Source: Kitasatospora phosalacinea (GTDB taxonomy: Bacteria; Actinomycetota; Actinomycetes; Streptomycetales; Streptomycetaceae). From it: a DNA stretch of 64,000 bases. Under the pieces are notes generated by a model. The model had not been told where the DNA came from. It did no database searches and saw only the letters and a list, made by a program, of their open reading frames with translations. Positions 27,322 through 36,290 of this stretch are shown piece after piece. Within the stretch, counting starts at the first letter, position 1; each line of letters begins with the position of its first letter. The stretch covers positions 239,558 to 303,557 of the forward strand of contig NZ_BSSA01000007.1 of NCBI RefSeq assembly GCF_030268885.1, read 5' to 3'. Both the position numbers and the translations under genes were made by a program.

Positions 27322-27906
27322 TCAGCGGAAGAACGCGATGCCGTCGTCCGGCAGGTCGTTGATGTCGCTGATCAGCTGCGCCGGGTTGAGCACCTTCTTC
27401 AGCTGCGCCGACATGTACGGGCGCAGCGGCACCTCGGGGGCGGCCTTCTCGCCGACCCAGAGCAGCTCGTCCTTGACCAGGCCGTACAGCCGCTTGCCGC
27501 CGCTGTAGGGGGCCGCGCCCTCGATCCGGGCGACCGCGTCGGTGGCCAGGTCGATCTGCGGCTTGCCGTCGTGCAGCTTGCCGTACCAGATCTCCACGGT
27601 GCCGTCGTCGCGGACCGAGGAGACCTCGATCTCGCGCTCGCCGCTGGTGCCGTGCTGGTTGCTGGTGACCCGCCAGAAGGCGTGCTCGGTCTCCAGCGGG
27701 CGGACCTTCTCCCCCTTCTCGTCCAGCACCCAGCTGCGGGAGCGGAACTCCAGGAAGGGACGGCCGTCGTGCCGGAAGACGACCTCCTGGCCGAAGTTGC
27801 ACTTCTCGGAACCCGGGAAGTCGTGGACGCCCGCGCCCTCCCAGGTGCCGAGGAGGAAGGCGAGCGGGACGACGTCGCGGTGGAGGTCGGAAGGAATCTC
27901 GATCAT
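27322..27906 (-). CDS. nitrobindin-like heme-binding beta-barrel protein
   Basis: 194 residues. PLAFLLGTWEGAGVHDFPG carries the GxWxGxG motif of the FABP-like/nitrobindin family (formerly DUF1794). EHAFWRVTSNQHG and a C-terminal His-poor RPYMSAQLKKV segment follow. Family proteins bind ferric heme and act on reactive nitrogen species. No signal peptide is seen. ATG 27906 is the first reasonable start. Confidence 0.85.
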   Translation of the reverse strand: MIEIPSDLHRDVVPLAFLLGTWEGAGVHDFPGSEKCNFGQEVVFRHDGRPFLEFRSRSWVLDEKGEKVRPLETEHAFWRVTSNQHGTSGEREIEVSSVRDDGTVEIWYGKLHDGKPQIDLATDAVARIEGAAPYSGGKRLYGLVKDELLWVGEKAAPEVPLRPYMSAQLKKVLNPAQLISDINDLPDDGIAFFR

Positions 27907-27957
27907 GGTCCTGGCTGGTGTCGTCGGACGGTTACCGGGTCAACCGTACGACAGCCG

Positions 27958-28065
27958 TCAGCGCTGGCCCTGGTAGAGCTTCATGACGGAGAAGATGGCG
28001 AACCAGGTGATCAGCACGGCGATCACGGCCAGCAGGCTGTCGTAGAAGATCTCGAGTCCGGACAC
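27958..28065 (-). CDS. 35-residue single-pass membrane protein
   Basis: GTG 28065 with GGAG 6 bases upstream begins a 35-codon frame encoding a hydrophobic helix (FYDSLLAVIAVLITWFAIFS) followed by VMKLYQGQR. Small proteins of this type are common in streptomycetes. The long frame to 28413 overlaps the divergent DsrE gene and its promoter and is not credible. Function is unknown. Confidence 0.65.
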   Translation of the reverse strand: MSGLEIFYDSLLAVIAVLITWFAIFSVMKLYQGQR

Positions 28066-28134
28066 GGTGCGCTCCAGGGGCGGGTTCGACGGGCTGTGGT
28101 ACGGCGCGAGTCTATCCGGCAGCCCCCGCGCCCG

Positions 28135-28140
28135 TAGTCT
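28135..28140 (+). promoter_or_regulatory. -10 element of a leaderless promoter
   Basis: TAGTCT ends 7 bases before ATG 28148. Confidence 0.55.
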
Positions 28141-28147
28141 CTGGGGC

Positions 28148-28510
28148 ATGTCGAAGAAGCTGGTCATCAAGGTCACCGCCGGGGCGGACGCGCCCGAGCG
28201 CTGCTCGCAGGCCTTCACGGTCGCCTCGGTCGCCGTCGCCAGCGGCGTCCCGGTCTCGCTCTGGCTGACCGGGGAGTCCGCCTGGTTCGCCCTGCCGGGG
28301 AGGGCCGCCGAGTTCGAGCTGCCGCACTCGGCGCCGCTGCCGGACCTGCTGGAGGCGGTCCTGGCGGGCGGGAGCGTCACGCTGTGCACCCAGTGCGCGG
28401 CGCGCCGGGACATCGCGCAGGCCGACGTGATCGAGGGCGTGCGGATCGCCGGGGCGCAGGTGTTCCTGGCCGAGGTGATGGCGGACGACGCCAGGGCGCT
28501 GGTCTACTGA
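28148..28510 (+). CDS. DsrE-like small sulfur-relay family protein
   Basis: 120 residues. KKLVIKVTAGADAPERCSQAFTVASVAVASGVPVSLWLTGES (motif core GADAPERCSQAF) and SVTLCTQCAARRDI, with a CxxC pair, fit the DsrE/DsrF fold. The partner is unknown, although a rhodanese operon lies 650 bases away. The start is leaderless, from TAGTCT at 28135. The stop overlaps the convergent DUF3099 stop by 7 bases. Confidence 0.8.
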   Translation: MSKKLVIKVTAGADAPERCSQAFTVASVAVASGVPVSLWLTGESAWFALPGRAAEFELPHSAPLPDLLEAVLAGGSVTLCTQCAARRDIAQADVIEGVRIAGAQVFLAEVMADDARALVY

Positions 28511-28791
28511 CCGGCCCCGTCGTCCGGGGGCTCGCGGTCCGGCCGGTCCCGGTCGTGGCCGCGCTGCTCCCAGTGCGGGTCGTCCCAGCGCGGGTCGTTC
28601 CACCAGTCGTCGTCCCGGTCGCGCTTGTTGGCCAGGACGGCGGCGACCGGCGGGATCACCATCGCGACCACGCACATGCCGATGGCGGCGCCGACCGACC
28701 AGAAGCGCACCACGCCCCAGGCCAGGACGAACAGCGCCAGGCAGACGCCCATCATCACGAAGTAGCGCACGTGCCTCCGGTGTGCCTGCAC
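28504..28791 (-). CDS. DUF3099 family membrane protein
   Basis: 95 residues. Two transmembrane helices at about 9-28 and 33-52 (YFVMMGVCLALFVLAW and AIGMCVVAMVIPPVAAVLA) precede a hydrophilic tail very rich in Asp, Arg, Trp and His (WWNDPRWDDPHW). It matches the actinobacterial DUF3099 family. GTG 28791 lies 6 bases after TACCCT, a leaderless arrangement. Confidence 0.8.
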   Translation of the reverse strand: MQAHRRHVRYFVMMGVCLALFVLAWGVVRFWSVGAAIGMCVVAMVIPPVAAVLANKRDRDDDWWNDPRWDDPHWEQRGHDRDRPDREPPDDGAGQ

Positions 28792-28797
28792 GCTTCC

Positions 28798-28803
28798 AGG
28801 GTA
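28798..28803 (-). promoter_or_regulatory. -10 element of the DUF3099 promoter
   Basis: TACCCT on the minus strand ends 6 bases before GTG 28791 and directly follows the terminator at 28808-28843. Confidence 0.5.
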
Positions 28804-28807
28804 GGCC

Positions 28808-28843
28808 GAGGGGCCCCGGCGCCAGAAGGCGTCGGGGCCCCTC
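28808..28843 (-). terminator. terminator of the rhodanese-DUF1416 operon
   Basis: A 16-base-pair stem with one G-T pair (28808-28823 with 28828-28843) and an AGAA loop follows the DUF1416 stop by 20 bases. Confidence 0.85.
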
Positions 28844-28863
28844 GTCACGCTGTCGCGCGGTCC

Positions 28864-29154
28864 TCAGACCGCGATCGCGACCTCGGTGAACTCGCCCTGG
28901 GTGGCGACCACCTGGCGGTCCACGGTGGCGCCGGGCACCAGGGCCCGCAGCGTCCACTTGCCCGGGCGGGCGAAGAACCGGAACTGCCCGGTCGCCGAGG
29001 TCGGGACCTCGGCGGTGAACTCGCCGTTCTCGTCGAGGAGCCGCACGTAGCCGTTGACCGGCTCGTCGTTGCGGGTCACCGAACCCTGGATGATCGTCTC
29101 GTTGGCCACGTCAACTCCTGCCAGGTCCGGGCCGCCGGCCTTCGCACCGCACAT
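28864..29154 (-). CDS. DUF1416 protein (SseC-like), partner of the sulfurtransferase
   Basis: 96 residues. An N-terminal MCGAKAGGPDL segment with one Cys is followed by a single beta-sandwich domain (IIQGSVTRNDEPVNGYVRLL, FTAEVPTSATGQFRFFA, WTLRALVPGATVDR). DUF1416 genes regularly follow the CysA/SseA-type thiosulfate sulfurtransferase in actinobacteria, as here with a 39-base gap. The biochemical role is unknown. The Cys near the N-terminus could accept or carry sulfur, which is inference. Confidence 0.88.
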   Translation of the reverse strand: MCGAKAGGPDLAGVDVANETIIQGSVTRNDEPVNGYVRLLDENGEFTAEVPTSATGQFRFFARPGKWTLRALVPGATVDRQVVATQGEFTEVAIAV

Positions 29155-29193
29155 GTCTGTTTCCCTCTTCCTTGCTGTCGCGCGAGCCGGGGC

Positions 29194-30027
29194 TCAGTTG
29201 CCGAGCTCGATCGGCACGCCGACCAGGCTGCCGTACTCGGTCCACGAACCGTCGTAGTTCTTGACGTTCTCCTGGCCGAGCAGCTCGTGCAGCACGAACC
29301 AGGTGAGCGCGGAGCGCTCGCCGATCCGGCAGTACGCGATGGTGTCGGTCGCCAGGTCGACGCCCTCGGCCTCGTAGAGGGCCTTGAGCTCGTCGTCGCT
29401 CTTGAAGGTGCCGTCGTCGTTGGCGTTCTTCGCCCACGGGATGTTCTTGGCGGACGGGACGTGGCCCGGACGCTGCGACTGCTCCTGCGGGAGGTGGGCC
29501 GGGGCGAGCAGCTTGCCGGAGAACTCGTCGGGCGAGCGGACGTCGACCAGGTTCAGGGTGCCGATCGCGTTGACCACGTCGTCGCGGAAGGCGCGGATCG
29601 AGGAGTCGGCCGGCTGCGCGGTGTACTGGGTGGCGGCCCGCTGGGGCTGCTCGACGACCAGCTCGCGGGAGTCGAGCTCCCACTTCTTGCGGCCGCCGTC
29701 CAGCAGGCGGACGTCGCCGTGGCCGTACAGCTTGAAGTACCAGTAGGCGTAGGACGCGAACCAGTTGTTGTTGCCGCCGTAGAGCACCACGGTGTCGTCG
29801 TTGGCGATGCCCTTGGCGGACAGCAGCGCCTCGAAGCCGGCCTGGTCGATGAAGTCGCGGCGGACCGGGTCCTGGAGGTCCTTCTTCCAGTCGATCCGGA
29901 CCGCGTTGCGGATGTGGTTCTTGTCGTAGGCGGCGGTGTCTTCGTCGACCTCGACGATGACGACCTTCGGGTCGTCCAGGTGGGCCTGGACCCAGTCGGC
30001 GTCGACCAGGACGTCGCTGCGGCTCAT
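29194..30027 (-). CDS. thiosulfate sulfurtransferase (tandem rhodanese)
   Basis: 277 residues. Two rhodanese domains: an inactive N-terminal one (about 1-130, VLVDADWVQAHLDDPKVVIVEVDED core) and a catalytic one with YCRIGERSALTWF, whose Cys takes the sulfane sulfur. LVDVRSPDEFSG and YDGSWTEYGSL are further signatures. ATG 30027 with GGAG upstream was chosen; the frame is open for 51 more codons without support. Upstream lies a cysteine-rich leader peptide, suggesting expression is tied to cysteine supply. Confidence 0.93.
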   Translation of the reverse strand: MSRSDVLVDADWVQAHLDDPKVVIVEVDEDTAAYDKNHIRNAVRIDWKKDLQDPVRRDFIDQAGFEALLSAKGIANDDTVVLYGGNNNWFASYAYWYFKLYGHGDVRLLDGGRKKWELDSRELVVEQPQRAATQYTAQPADSSIRAFRDDVVNAIGTLNLVDVRSPDEFSGKLLAPAHLPQEQSQRPGHVPSAKNIPWAKNANDDGTFKSDDELKALYEAEGVDLATDTIAYCRIGERSALTWFVLHELLGQENVKNYDGSWTEYGSLVGVPIELGN

Positions 30028-30254
30028 GTGGGTTTCTCCATCCGGGGGCGGTTGGCGGAAGGGCTGCTGGGAGTGCTCCGGACCGCACGCGTCCGCACAC
30101 CTGTCCGCATGCTGGGACGGGGGCGGGCGCGGCTTCGGCCGGGGTGGATCAGAGGTGGGTGCCCGTCGCTCCGGACGCACCGGTGCCCATGGCTACCGGT
30201 TCGCGGCGTCGGAGCGGGGCTGACGCGCCGGGACTGCGGGACGTGACCGCAGAG
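30028..30254 (-). promoter_or_regulatory. leader region between the Cys leader peptide and the sulfurtransferase
   Basis: These 227 untranslated bases separate the leader stop from ATG 30027. Self-complementary ACCGGT words at about 30190 and 30180 and repeated GTCCGGAGC words near 30165 and 30080 could form alternative hairpins for attenuation. I cannot fold the region reliably by eye. Confidence 0.45.
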
Positions 30255-30335
30255 TCAGCGCATTCGACACAGGCAGCTCGACACGCGGCAGTGGTCTACC
30301 GCCCGCCGCTTCGTGAGGTCCGCCTGTCGCTTCAT
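30255..30335 (-). CDS. cysteine-rich leader peptide upstream of sulfur operon
   Basis: A 26-codon frame starts at ATG 30335 and stops at 30255-30257. The peptide begins MKRQADLTKRRAVDHC and has three Cys at positions 16, 21 and 23, close to the stop. This strongly resembles the putative leader peptides found before sulfur genes in streptomycetes. In mycobacteria, polycysteine leaderless ORFs act as cysteine-responsive attenuators. Its ATG coincides with the predicted transcription start, so it is leaderless. Ribosome stalling at the Cys codons under cysteine shortage would be the expected switch. Confidence 0.82.
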   Translation of the reverse strand: MKRQADLTKRRAVDHCRVSSCLCRMR

Positions 30336-30342
30336 GACGACG

Positions 30343-30372
30343 ATGCTAGGGAAGCGGTGGGGGTGCTGTCAC
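30343..30372 (-). promoter_or_regulatory. promoter of the leader peptide-sulfurtransferase operon
   Basis: On the minus strand GTGACA (30372-30367) and TAGCAT (30348-30343) are separated by 18 bases. TAGCAT ends 7 bases before ATG 30335. Confidence 0.65.
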
Positions 30373-30534
30373 CATCGTGTCGAATGCTGAGACCCGAACG
30401 TCCGAATCCTGGGATTTACCGGTTTTCGCTCGCGCGGCGACCGTCCCGCCCCCGGTGCGGGGGCAGGGCGAACGGGTGTTCCGGGGCGTTCCGACGGCCG
30501 TGCTGGACAGCGCGTCTCGCCCAGCGGACGGACG

Positions 30535-31212
30535 CTAGTGGCCGAGCGTGGTGCCCGGGGCGAGGGTGAAGCGCAGCCGGACGCCGTCCGGCTCGGGGGT
30601 CGCCTCGGAGAGCGAGAGGCCGGTCGGCAGGCCGGACAGCGCGAACCGGCGGGGCTTCAGCAGGTCCCCGGCCACGGGCTTCAACTTGGCCGCCAGACCG
30701 CCGAGTTCGAAGCCGTCCACGACGACCTCGTTGCCCTCGTTGCGCAGCTTCCCCTCGACCGTGGCGCCGAGCACCGAGGTCTTCACCTTGCCCGGGCCCG
30801 CGTACTCCAGGGTGATCTGCCCGCCCGCCGCGCCCGCCACGAACTTCGACAGGTCCTGGTAGGAGATGGTGCCCTGGCCGTCGCCGTGCCCGACCGTGAC
30901 GCCGCGGTAGGAGTCGGTGAACTTCACGTCGGACATGTTCGCCCTGAAGGAGTGCACCGTCACGGTCTCCTTCCCGTCCGTCACGGTCATCCCGTCCGAG
31001 CTCATCACGACCTTGTCCAGTTCGCCGGAGAGCGCGCTGGTCAGGAACGGGAAGTCGTCGATCTCGACGTCGGGGCGGCTGGTCATCCAGCCGGAGGAGA
31101 CGGCCGCGTCCGCCGCCTGGTCCTCCGCGACCCCGACGGCGATCCGGTCGGCACCGACCAGCAGGCCGCCCACCACGCCGAGACCGACCAGCAGCTTCAC
31201 CGAGCCGTGCAT
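30535..31212 (-). CDS. DUF2993 family secreted or membrane-anchored protein
   Basis: 225 residues. An N-terminal hydrophobic helix (about 4-22, VKLLVGLGVVGGLLVGADR) acts as signal anchor. The rest is a repeated beta-rich LmeA-like (DUF2993) fold with VEIDDFPFLTSALSGELDKV, a glycine/valine-rich middle and FALSGLPTGLSLSEATPEPDGVRL near the end (motif core GLPTGL). In mycobacteria a DUF2993 protein (LmeA) supports mannan elongation. The function here is unproven. GGGGGAG lies before ATG 31212. Confidence 0.82.
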   Translation of the reverse strand: MHGSVKLLVGLGVVGGLLVGADRIAVGVAEDQAADAAVSSGWMTSRPDVEIDDFPFLTSALSGELDKVVMSSDGMTVTDGKETVTVHSFRANMSDVKFTDSYRGVTVGHGDGQGTISYQDLSKFVAGAAGGQITLEYAGPGKVKTSVLGATVEGKLRNEGNEVVVDGFELGGLAAKLKPVAGDLLKPRRFALSGLPTGLSLSEATPEPDGVRLRFTLAPGTTLGH

Positions 31213-31333
31213 CGCACTCCCCCTGAGACGTTCGAGCCGGATACCGTTCGAAGGCGAACGGAATCCGTTCCACGGACATAGGGACGATCGCACGGGTGAC
31301 CCAGTTCCGGAACGGCCGCCGGGGAAACGGTGA

Positions 31334-31639
31334 TCAGCCTCCGGCGAACGGCGGCAGCACCTCCACCGTCCACCCCTCGGACAGCACCAGCCCGGCGTGG
31401 TCCCGGCCGCCCACCTGCTCGCCGTCCAGCAGGAACGAGCACACCCCCAGCAGCCGCAGCAGCTCCGGCCGGTCGGCGTGCGCGGCGCGCACCGCGGTCA
31501 GCGCGTCGGCCAGCGTCGCGGCCGCGAACGGCTGCTCGGCCAGCCCCGCCGCGGACTTGGCGGCGGCCCAGTAGCGGACGGTCCCGCTCACCCGCGCGGG
31601 TGATCCGGGGGAGGTGCGGTTCTCGGTGGTCGCGCTCAC
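31334..31639 (-). CDS. MoaD/ThiS family sulfur-carrier-like protein
   Basis: 101 residues. GTVRYWAAAKSAAGLAEQPF, LLGVCSFLLDGEQV and the C-terminal LPPFAGG end with the Gly-Gly required for adenylation and thiocarboxylation by a MoeB/ThiF-type E1 enzyme. It may serve molybdopterin, thiamine or another sulfur transfer. No MoaE or ThiF neighbour is present. GTG 31639 has GAGAGGG 6 bases upstream. Confidence 0.85.
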   Translation of the reverse strand: MSATTENRTSPGSPARVSGTVRYWAAAKSAAGLAEQPFAAATLADALTAVRAAHADRPELLRLLGVCSFLLDGEQVGGRDHAGLVLSEGWTVEVLPPFAGG

Positions 31640-31872
31640 GGCAAACCCTCTCGACGGTCCTCGCCCGGTACGGCGGCCGGCCCGGTGCCGGCGGCCCACC
31701 CGCGGATCGGGGTACACGTACGGTGCGGCCGGTGCGGCCCCCATCATCGCCCGCACCCCCCTCCCCCGGGCAAGCACCCCGCCCCCGCACCGCCCGTCCG
31801 GCCCGCCGCCCGGAGCGCGGGTCCGCCCGATGCGCCCCGCTCGCGCCTCTCCCCAGGCCGGGGCCGGTCGGC
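31640..31872. other. intergenic region between moaD-like gene and glnR leader
   Basis: About 230 bases, divergent side of the moaD-like gene. Very C-rich, no convincing ORF or symmetric site seen. Confidence 0.4.
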
Positions 31873-31878
31873 TATCCT
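31873..31878 (+). promoter_or_regulatory. -10 element of a short transcript upstream of glnR
   Basis: TATCCT lies 7 bases before 31886, the expected transcription start. An ATG coincides with 31886, but its frame shows no gene character and runs on over glnR in the wrong frame. Confidence 0.5.
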
Positions 31879-31890
31879 CGATCCAATGAG

Positions 31891-31922
31891 GGATCCGGGC
31901 AGAGTCGCCCCCGGGTCCTTTT
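31891..31922 (+). terminator. intrinsic terminator close to a transcription start, upstream of glnR
   Basis: GGATCCGGG (31891-31899) pairs with CCCGGGTCC (31910-31918), 9 pairs including one T-G, loop of 10, followed by TTTT (31919-31922) and a T-rich stretch. A true T-run is rare in this genome. It lies only about 5 bases after the start predicted from TATCCT. Confidence 0.6.
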
Positions 31923-32222
31923 GTGCTTTCAGGACGCCATGCGGACGTTCTTGCGAACGGTGCACCCACCCCGCACCCGCCGCCGGGACGCCCCCGCCGC
32001 CGGCCGCACGACGAGGTGCGCAACCGGCGGGACAGACCGGAGGGTACGCCGATGGACGAGGCACCAGCGGGACGCCGGGGGTTGCGGGACCCCCGGGCGA
32101 GCCACCGCCGCCCCGTCCGCCGACGCGCCCGCCGACCCGTCGGCGCTCCCCCACCCTGTACCGCGGCCGGCGTTCCCCCGGCGGCCGTGACCGCGACGAC
32201 CCGGAAAGGGGACTAACCGGGT
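31923..32222. other. 300-base region before glnR
   Basis: No gene supported. CGTTC-TTGC-GAACG near 31945-31958 can form a small hairpin. GGAAAGGGG at about 32202-32211 is the likely glnR ribosome binding site. The glnR promoter should lie here or upstream. Confidence 0.4.
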
Positions 32223-32954
32223 ATGAGTTCACTGCTCCTGCTGACCAACGCCCTGCAACCCTCCGCCGAGGTGCTGCCCGCCCTCGGACTGCTGCTGCAC
32301 AGCGTCCGGGTGGCCCCCGCCGAGGGGTCCGCCCTGGTCGACACCCCGAGCGCCGACGTGATCCTGGTCGACGGCCGGCGCGACCTGCCGCAGATCCGCA
32401 GCCTGTGCCAGCTGCTGCGCTCCACCGGCATCGGCAGCCCGCTGATCCTGGTGGTCACCGAGGGCGGCCTGGCCGCCGTCACCGCCGACTGGGGCGTCGA
32501 CGACGTGCTGCTCGACACCGCCGGGCCGGCCGAGGTCGAGGCCCGGCTGCGGCTCGCCCTCGGGCGGTTGAACGCGGCCGCCGACGACAGCCCGATGGAG
32601 ATCCGCAACGGCGACCTCTCGGTCGACGAGGCCACCTACTCCGCCAAGCTCAAGGGCCGCGTCCTCGACCTCACCTTCAAGGAGTTCGAGCTGCTCAAGT
32701 ACCTGGCGCAGCACCCCGGCCGGGTCTTCACCCGGGCCCAGCTGCTCCAGGAGGTGTGGGGCTACGACTACTTCGGCGGCACCCGCACCGTGGACGTCCA
32801 CGTCCGTCGACTGCGCGCCAAACTCGGCGTCGAGAACGAGCAGTTGATCGGCACCGTGCGCAACGTCGGCTACCGCTTCGTGGTGCCCGAGCGCCCCGAG
32901 AAGGGCGCCGACCGCACCGAGCAGAGCCGCACCGGCGCGGCACAGGAGCGCTGA
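32223..32954 (+). CDS. glnR: nitrogen regulator GlnR (atypical OmpR-type response regulator)
   Basis: 243 residues. A receiver-like domain (about 1-115) keeps an Asp at position 50 (VILVD) but lacks the usual acidic pocket of phosphorylated receivers. A winged-helix domain (about 128-228) has [40 protein letters not shown] and [11 protein letters not shown]. The N-terminus [14 protein letters not shown] is that of actinomycete GlnR, the global regulator of glutamine synthetase, ammonium transport and nitrite reduction. No kinase gene is adjacent, as expected. A terminator follows. Confidence 0.95.
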   Translation: MSSLLLLTNALQPSAEVLPALGLLLHSVRVAPAEGSALVDTPSADVILVDGRRDLPQIRSLCQLLRSTGIGSPLILVVTEGGLAAVTADWGVDDVLLDTAGPAEVEARLRLALGRLNAAADDSPMEIRNGDLSVDEATYSAKLKGRVLDLTFKEFELLKYLAQHPGRVFTRAQLLQEVWGYDYFGGTRTVDVHVRRLRAKLGVENEQLIGTVRNVGYRFVVPERPEKGADRTEQSRTGAAQER

Positions 32955-32959
32955 CGGAG

Positions 32960-32995
32960 GGCCGGGCGGGCCGTGCTCCAGGCACCCGCCCGGCC
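32960..32995 (+). terminator. glnR terminator
   Basis: GGCCGGGCGGG (32960-32970) and CCCGCCCGGCC (32985-32995) form an 11-base-pair perfect stem just after the glnR stop. Confidence 0.75.
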
Positions 32996-33112
32996 CCGCG
33001 GGAACGCCCCGGGGAACCTCCGCGGGGACACTCGCCCGGCTTTGCCCGGATCGGTCCGGAAACGGCCGTCCCACCAGGTGTCACCCCGGGCCGGAGCACC
33101 GAACCACCCGCG

Positions 33113-33118
33113 TAGACT
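33113..33118 (+). promoter_or_regulatory. -10 element of the lacI-type gene, leaderless
   Basis: TAGACT ends 6 bases before GTG 33125. Confidence 0.55.
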
Positions 33119-33124
33119 CCCCCC

Positions 33125-34165
33125 GTGGCCAAGGTGACGCGCGACGACGTAGCCCGACTGGCTGGCACCTCGACCGCGGTCGTCAGCTATGTGATCAACA
33201 ACGGTCCCCGGCCGGTCGCCCCGGCCACCCGGGAGAAGGTGCTCGCCGCGATCGAGCAGCTCGGGTACCGACCCAACTCGGTCGCCCAGGCGATGGCCTC
33301 CCGGCGCACCAACCTGATCGGCATGGTCGTCCCCGACGCCCGGCAGCCGTTCTTCGCCGAGATGGCGCACGCCGTGGAACGCGCCGCCTCCGAGCGCGGC
33401 AAGCTCGTGCTGATCGGCAACTCCGACTACGTGGACGACCGCGAGGTGCACTACGTCCGCGCCTTCCTCGGCATGCGGGTCTCCGGCCTGATCCTGGTCA
33501 GCCAGGGCCCCTCGCAGCGCGCCGCCGAGGAGTTCGCCGCCATGGAGGGCGCCAAGGTGGTGCTGCTGCACCGCCGCCCCGAGGCGATCGACGACGTCGC
33601 CGTGGTCACCGACGACATCGGCGGCTCCGAGCTGATCGTCCGCCACCTGCTGGAGGTGCACGGCCACCCGTACGTGGCCTGCTTCGGCGGCCCGGTGGAG
33701 TCCCCCGCCCCCGGCGACCCGGTCATCGACCACGTGGCCGGCTGGGAGCTCGCGATGGCCGCGCACGGCCTGCCCACCGAACCGCACCTGGTCGACGCGC
33801 CGTTCCACCGCTACGGCGCCTACCAGGTCGCCCTGGAGCTGCTCCGCTCCGACCGGCGGCCGCCCGCGGTCTTCTGCTCCACCGACGACCAGGCGATCGG
33901 CGTGCTCCGGGCCGCCCAGGAGCTGGGCCTGCGCGTCCCCGAGGACCTCGCGGTGGTCGGCTTCGACGACATCCCCGAGGCGGCCTTCGCCTCCCCGCCG
34001 CTGACCACCGTCGCCTCCGACCGGGACGCGATGGCCCGGGCCGCCGTCGACCTGGTCCTCGACGACTCGCTGATGGTGCCCGGCAGCGACACCGAACGGG
34101 TCCGCAAGTTCCCGTCGCGCCTGGTCGTGCGGCGTTCCTGCGGCTGCGGCGGCGAGCGGGCCTGA
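33125..34165 (+). CDS. LacI-family transcriptional regulator
   Basis: 346 residues. The N-terminal helix-turn-helix ([20 protein letters not shown], about 4-23) and hinge region ([17 protein letters not shown]) precede a periplasmic-binding-protein-like effector domain (about 62-335) with [40 protein letters not shown] and [20 protein letters not shown]. The ligand is probably a sugar, identity unknown, and no sugar transport gene is adjacent. The GTG start is leaderless. Confidence 0.9.
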   Translation: MAKVTRDDVARLAGTSTAVVSYVINNGPRPVAPATREKVLAAIEQLGYRPNSVAQAMASRRTNLIGMVVPDARQPFFAEMAHAVERAASERGKLVLIGNSDYVDDREVHYVRAFLGMRVSGLILVSQGPSQRAAEEFAAMEGAKVVLLHRRPEAIDDVAVVTDDIGGSELIVRHLLEVHGHPYVACFGGPVESPAPGDPVIDHVAGWELAMAAHGLPTEPHLVDAPFHRYGAYQVALELLRSDRRPPAVFCSTDDQAIGVLRAAQELGLRVPEDLAVVGFDDIPEAAFASPPLTTVASDRDAMARAAVDLVLDDSLMVPGSDTERVRKFPSRLVVRRSCGCGGERA

Positions 34166-34176
34166 CCAGGCTTTAT

Positions 34177-34196
34177 GAGAAGCTGACGGGCTTCTC
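34177..34196 (+). terminator. hairpin after the lacI-type gene
   Basis: GAGAAGC (34177-34183) and GCTTCTC (34190-34196) form a 7-base-pair stem with a 6-base loop, 11 bases after the stop. Confidence 0.5.
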
Positions 34197-34214
34197 GGGG
34201 AACCTCTAGCACGC

Positions 34215-34231
34215 TCTCATCCGATCTTCAT
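34215..34231. promoter_or_regulatory. 11-base-period direct repeat upstream of htrA-like gene
   Basis: TCTCAT (34215-34220) and CTTCAT (34226-34231) recur with an 11-base period, the spacing at which OmpR-type response regulators bind as head-to-tail dimers. The site lies 24 bases before the protease start and could be bound by the response regulator encoded two genes on (35517-36290). Confidence 0.4.
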
Positions 34232-34254
34232 GAAACGGGCGGAGCTTGGTCGTC

Positions 34255-35415
<1,161 letters not shown>

Positions 35416-35516
35416 CGCACCGTCGCGTCGACGACCGCCGTCGACCACCCGCCCGATCCGTCCCCGCCGACGGACAATGGCCAGGACCGCACCGGACTCA
35501 GAAAGGGCCCGCGCCG

Positions 35517-36290
35517 ATGACTCCCCCCGCCGACGACCGCACTCCCGCCGAGGCCCCGGGCGGCGGCGCCCGCGTCCTCGTGGTCGACGACGAACCCGCG
35601 CTGCGCGACGCGCTGGAATCCAGCCTCGCCTTCGAGGGCTACCAGGTCACCACCGCCACCGACGGCTACGAGGCGCTGGCCGCCGTCGAGCGCGACCACC
35701 CCGACCTGGTGCTGCTGGACATCATGATGCCCCGGATGGACGGCCTCACCGCCGTCCGCCGGATGCGCTCCCGCGGCGACACCGTGCCCGTCCTGATGCT
35801 CACCGCCCGCGACGCCGTCGGCGACCGCGTCACCGGCCTCGACGTCGGCGCCGACGACTACCTCGCCAAGCCCTTCGAACTCGACGAACTCCTCGCCCGC
35901 GTCCGCGCCCTGCTCCGCCGCAACGCGCTCGCCGCCGAGGCCGCCGCCCGCACCGCCGCCGACGAGGACGGCGGCGAGGTGCTCGCCTTCGCCGACCTGC
36001 GGATGAACACCGCGACCCGCGAGGTCACCCGGGACGGCCGGGCCATCGAACTCACCCGCACCGAGTTCATGCTGCTGGAGATGTTCCTCTCCCACCCGCG
36101 GCAGGTCCTCACCCGCGAACAGATCCTCAAGGCCGTCTGGGGCTTCGACTTCGAGCCCTCCTCCAACTCCCTCGACGTCTACGTCATGTACCTGCGCCGC
36201 AAGACCGAGCAGCACGGCATGCCGCGCCTCATCCAGACCGTCCGCGGCGTCGGCTACGCGCTGCGCGCCGCGACCGGCGCCGCGGCGTGA
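35517..36290 (+). CDS. OmpR-family response regulator
   Basis: 257 residues. The receiver domain has [14 protein letters not shown], phospho-acceptor Asp68 in [13 protein letters not shown], and LTARD and YLAKPF. The winged-helix domain has [40 protein letters not shown] and [12 protein letters not shown]. An Ala/Asp/Glu linker joins them. It overlaps the sensor kinase by four bases (GTGA), so the two are translationally coupled. The protease gene upstream is the likely target. Confidence 0.93.
   Translation: MTPPADDRTPAEAPGGGARVLVVDDEPALRDALESSLAFEGYQVTTATDGYEALAAVERDHPDLVLLDIMMPRMDGLTAVRRMRSRGDTVPVLMLTARDAVGDRVTGLDVGADDYLAKPFELDELLARVRALLRRNALAAEAAARTAADEDGGEVLAFADLRMNTATREVTRDGRAIELTRTEFMLLEMFLSHPRQVLTREQILKAVWGFDFEPSSNSLDVYVMYLRRKTEQHGMPRLIQTVRGVGYALRAATGAAA

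Noticed and set aside
31886..33115. A Cys-containing ORF starting at the TATCCT-associated ATG before glnR
   Set aside because: It has several Cys early on, but no stop until deep inside glnR in another frame, and composition typical of non-coding GC-rich DNA. The terminator at 31891-31922 makes it unlikely to be transcribed through.
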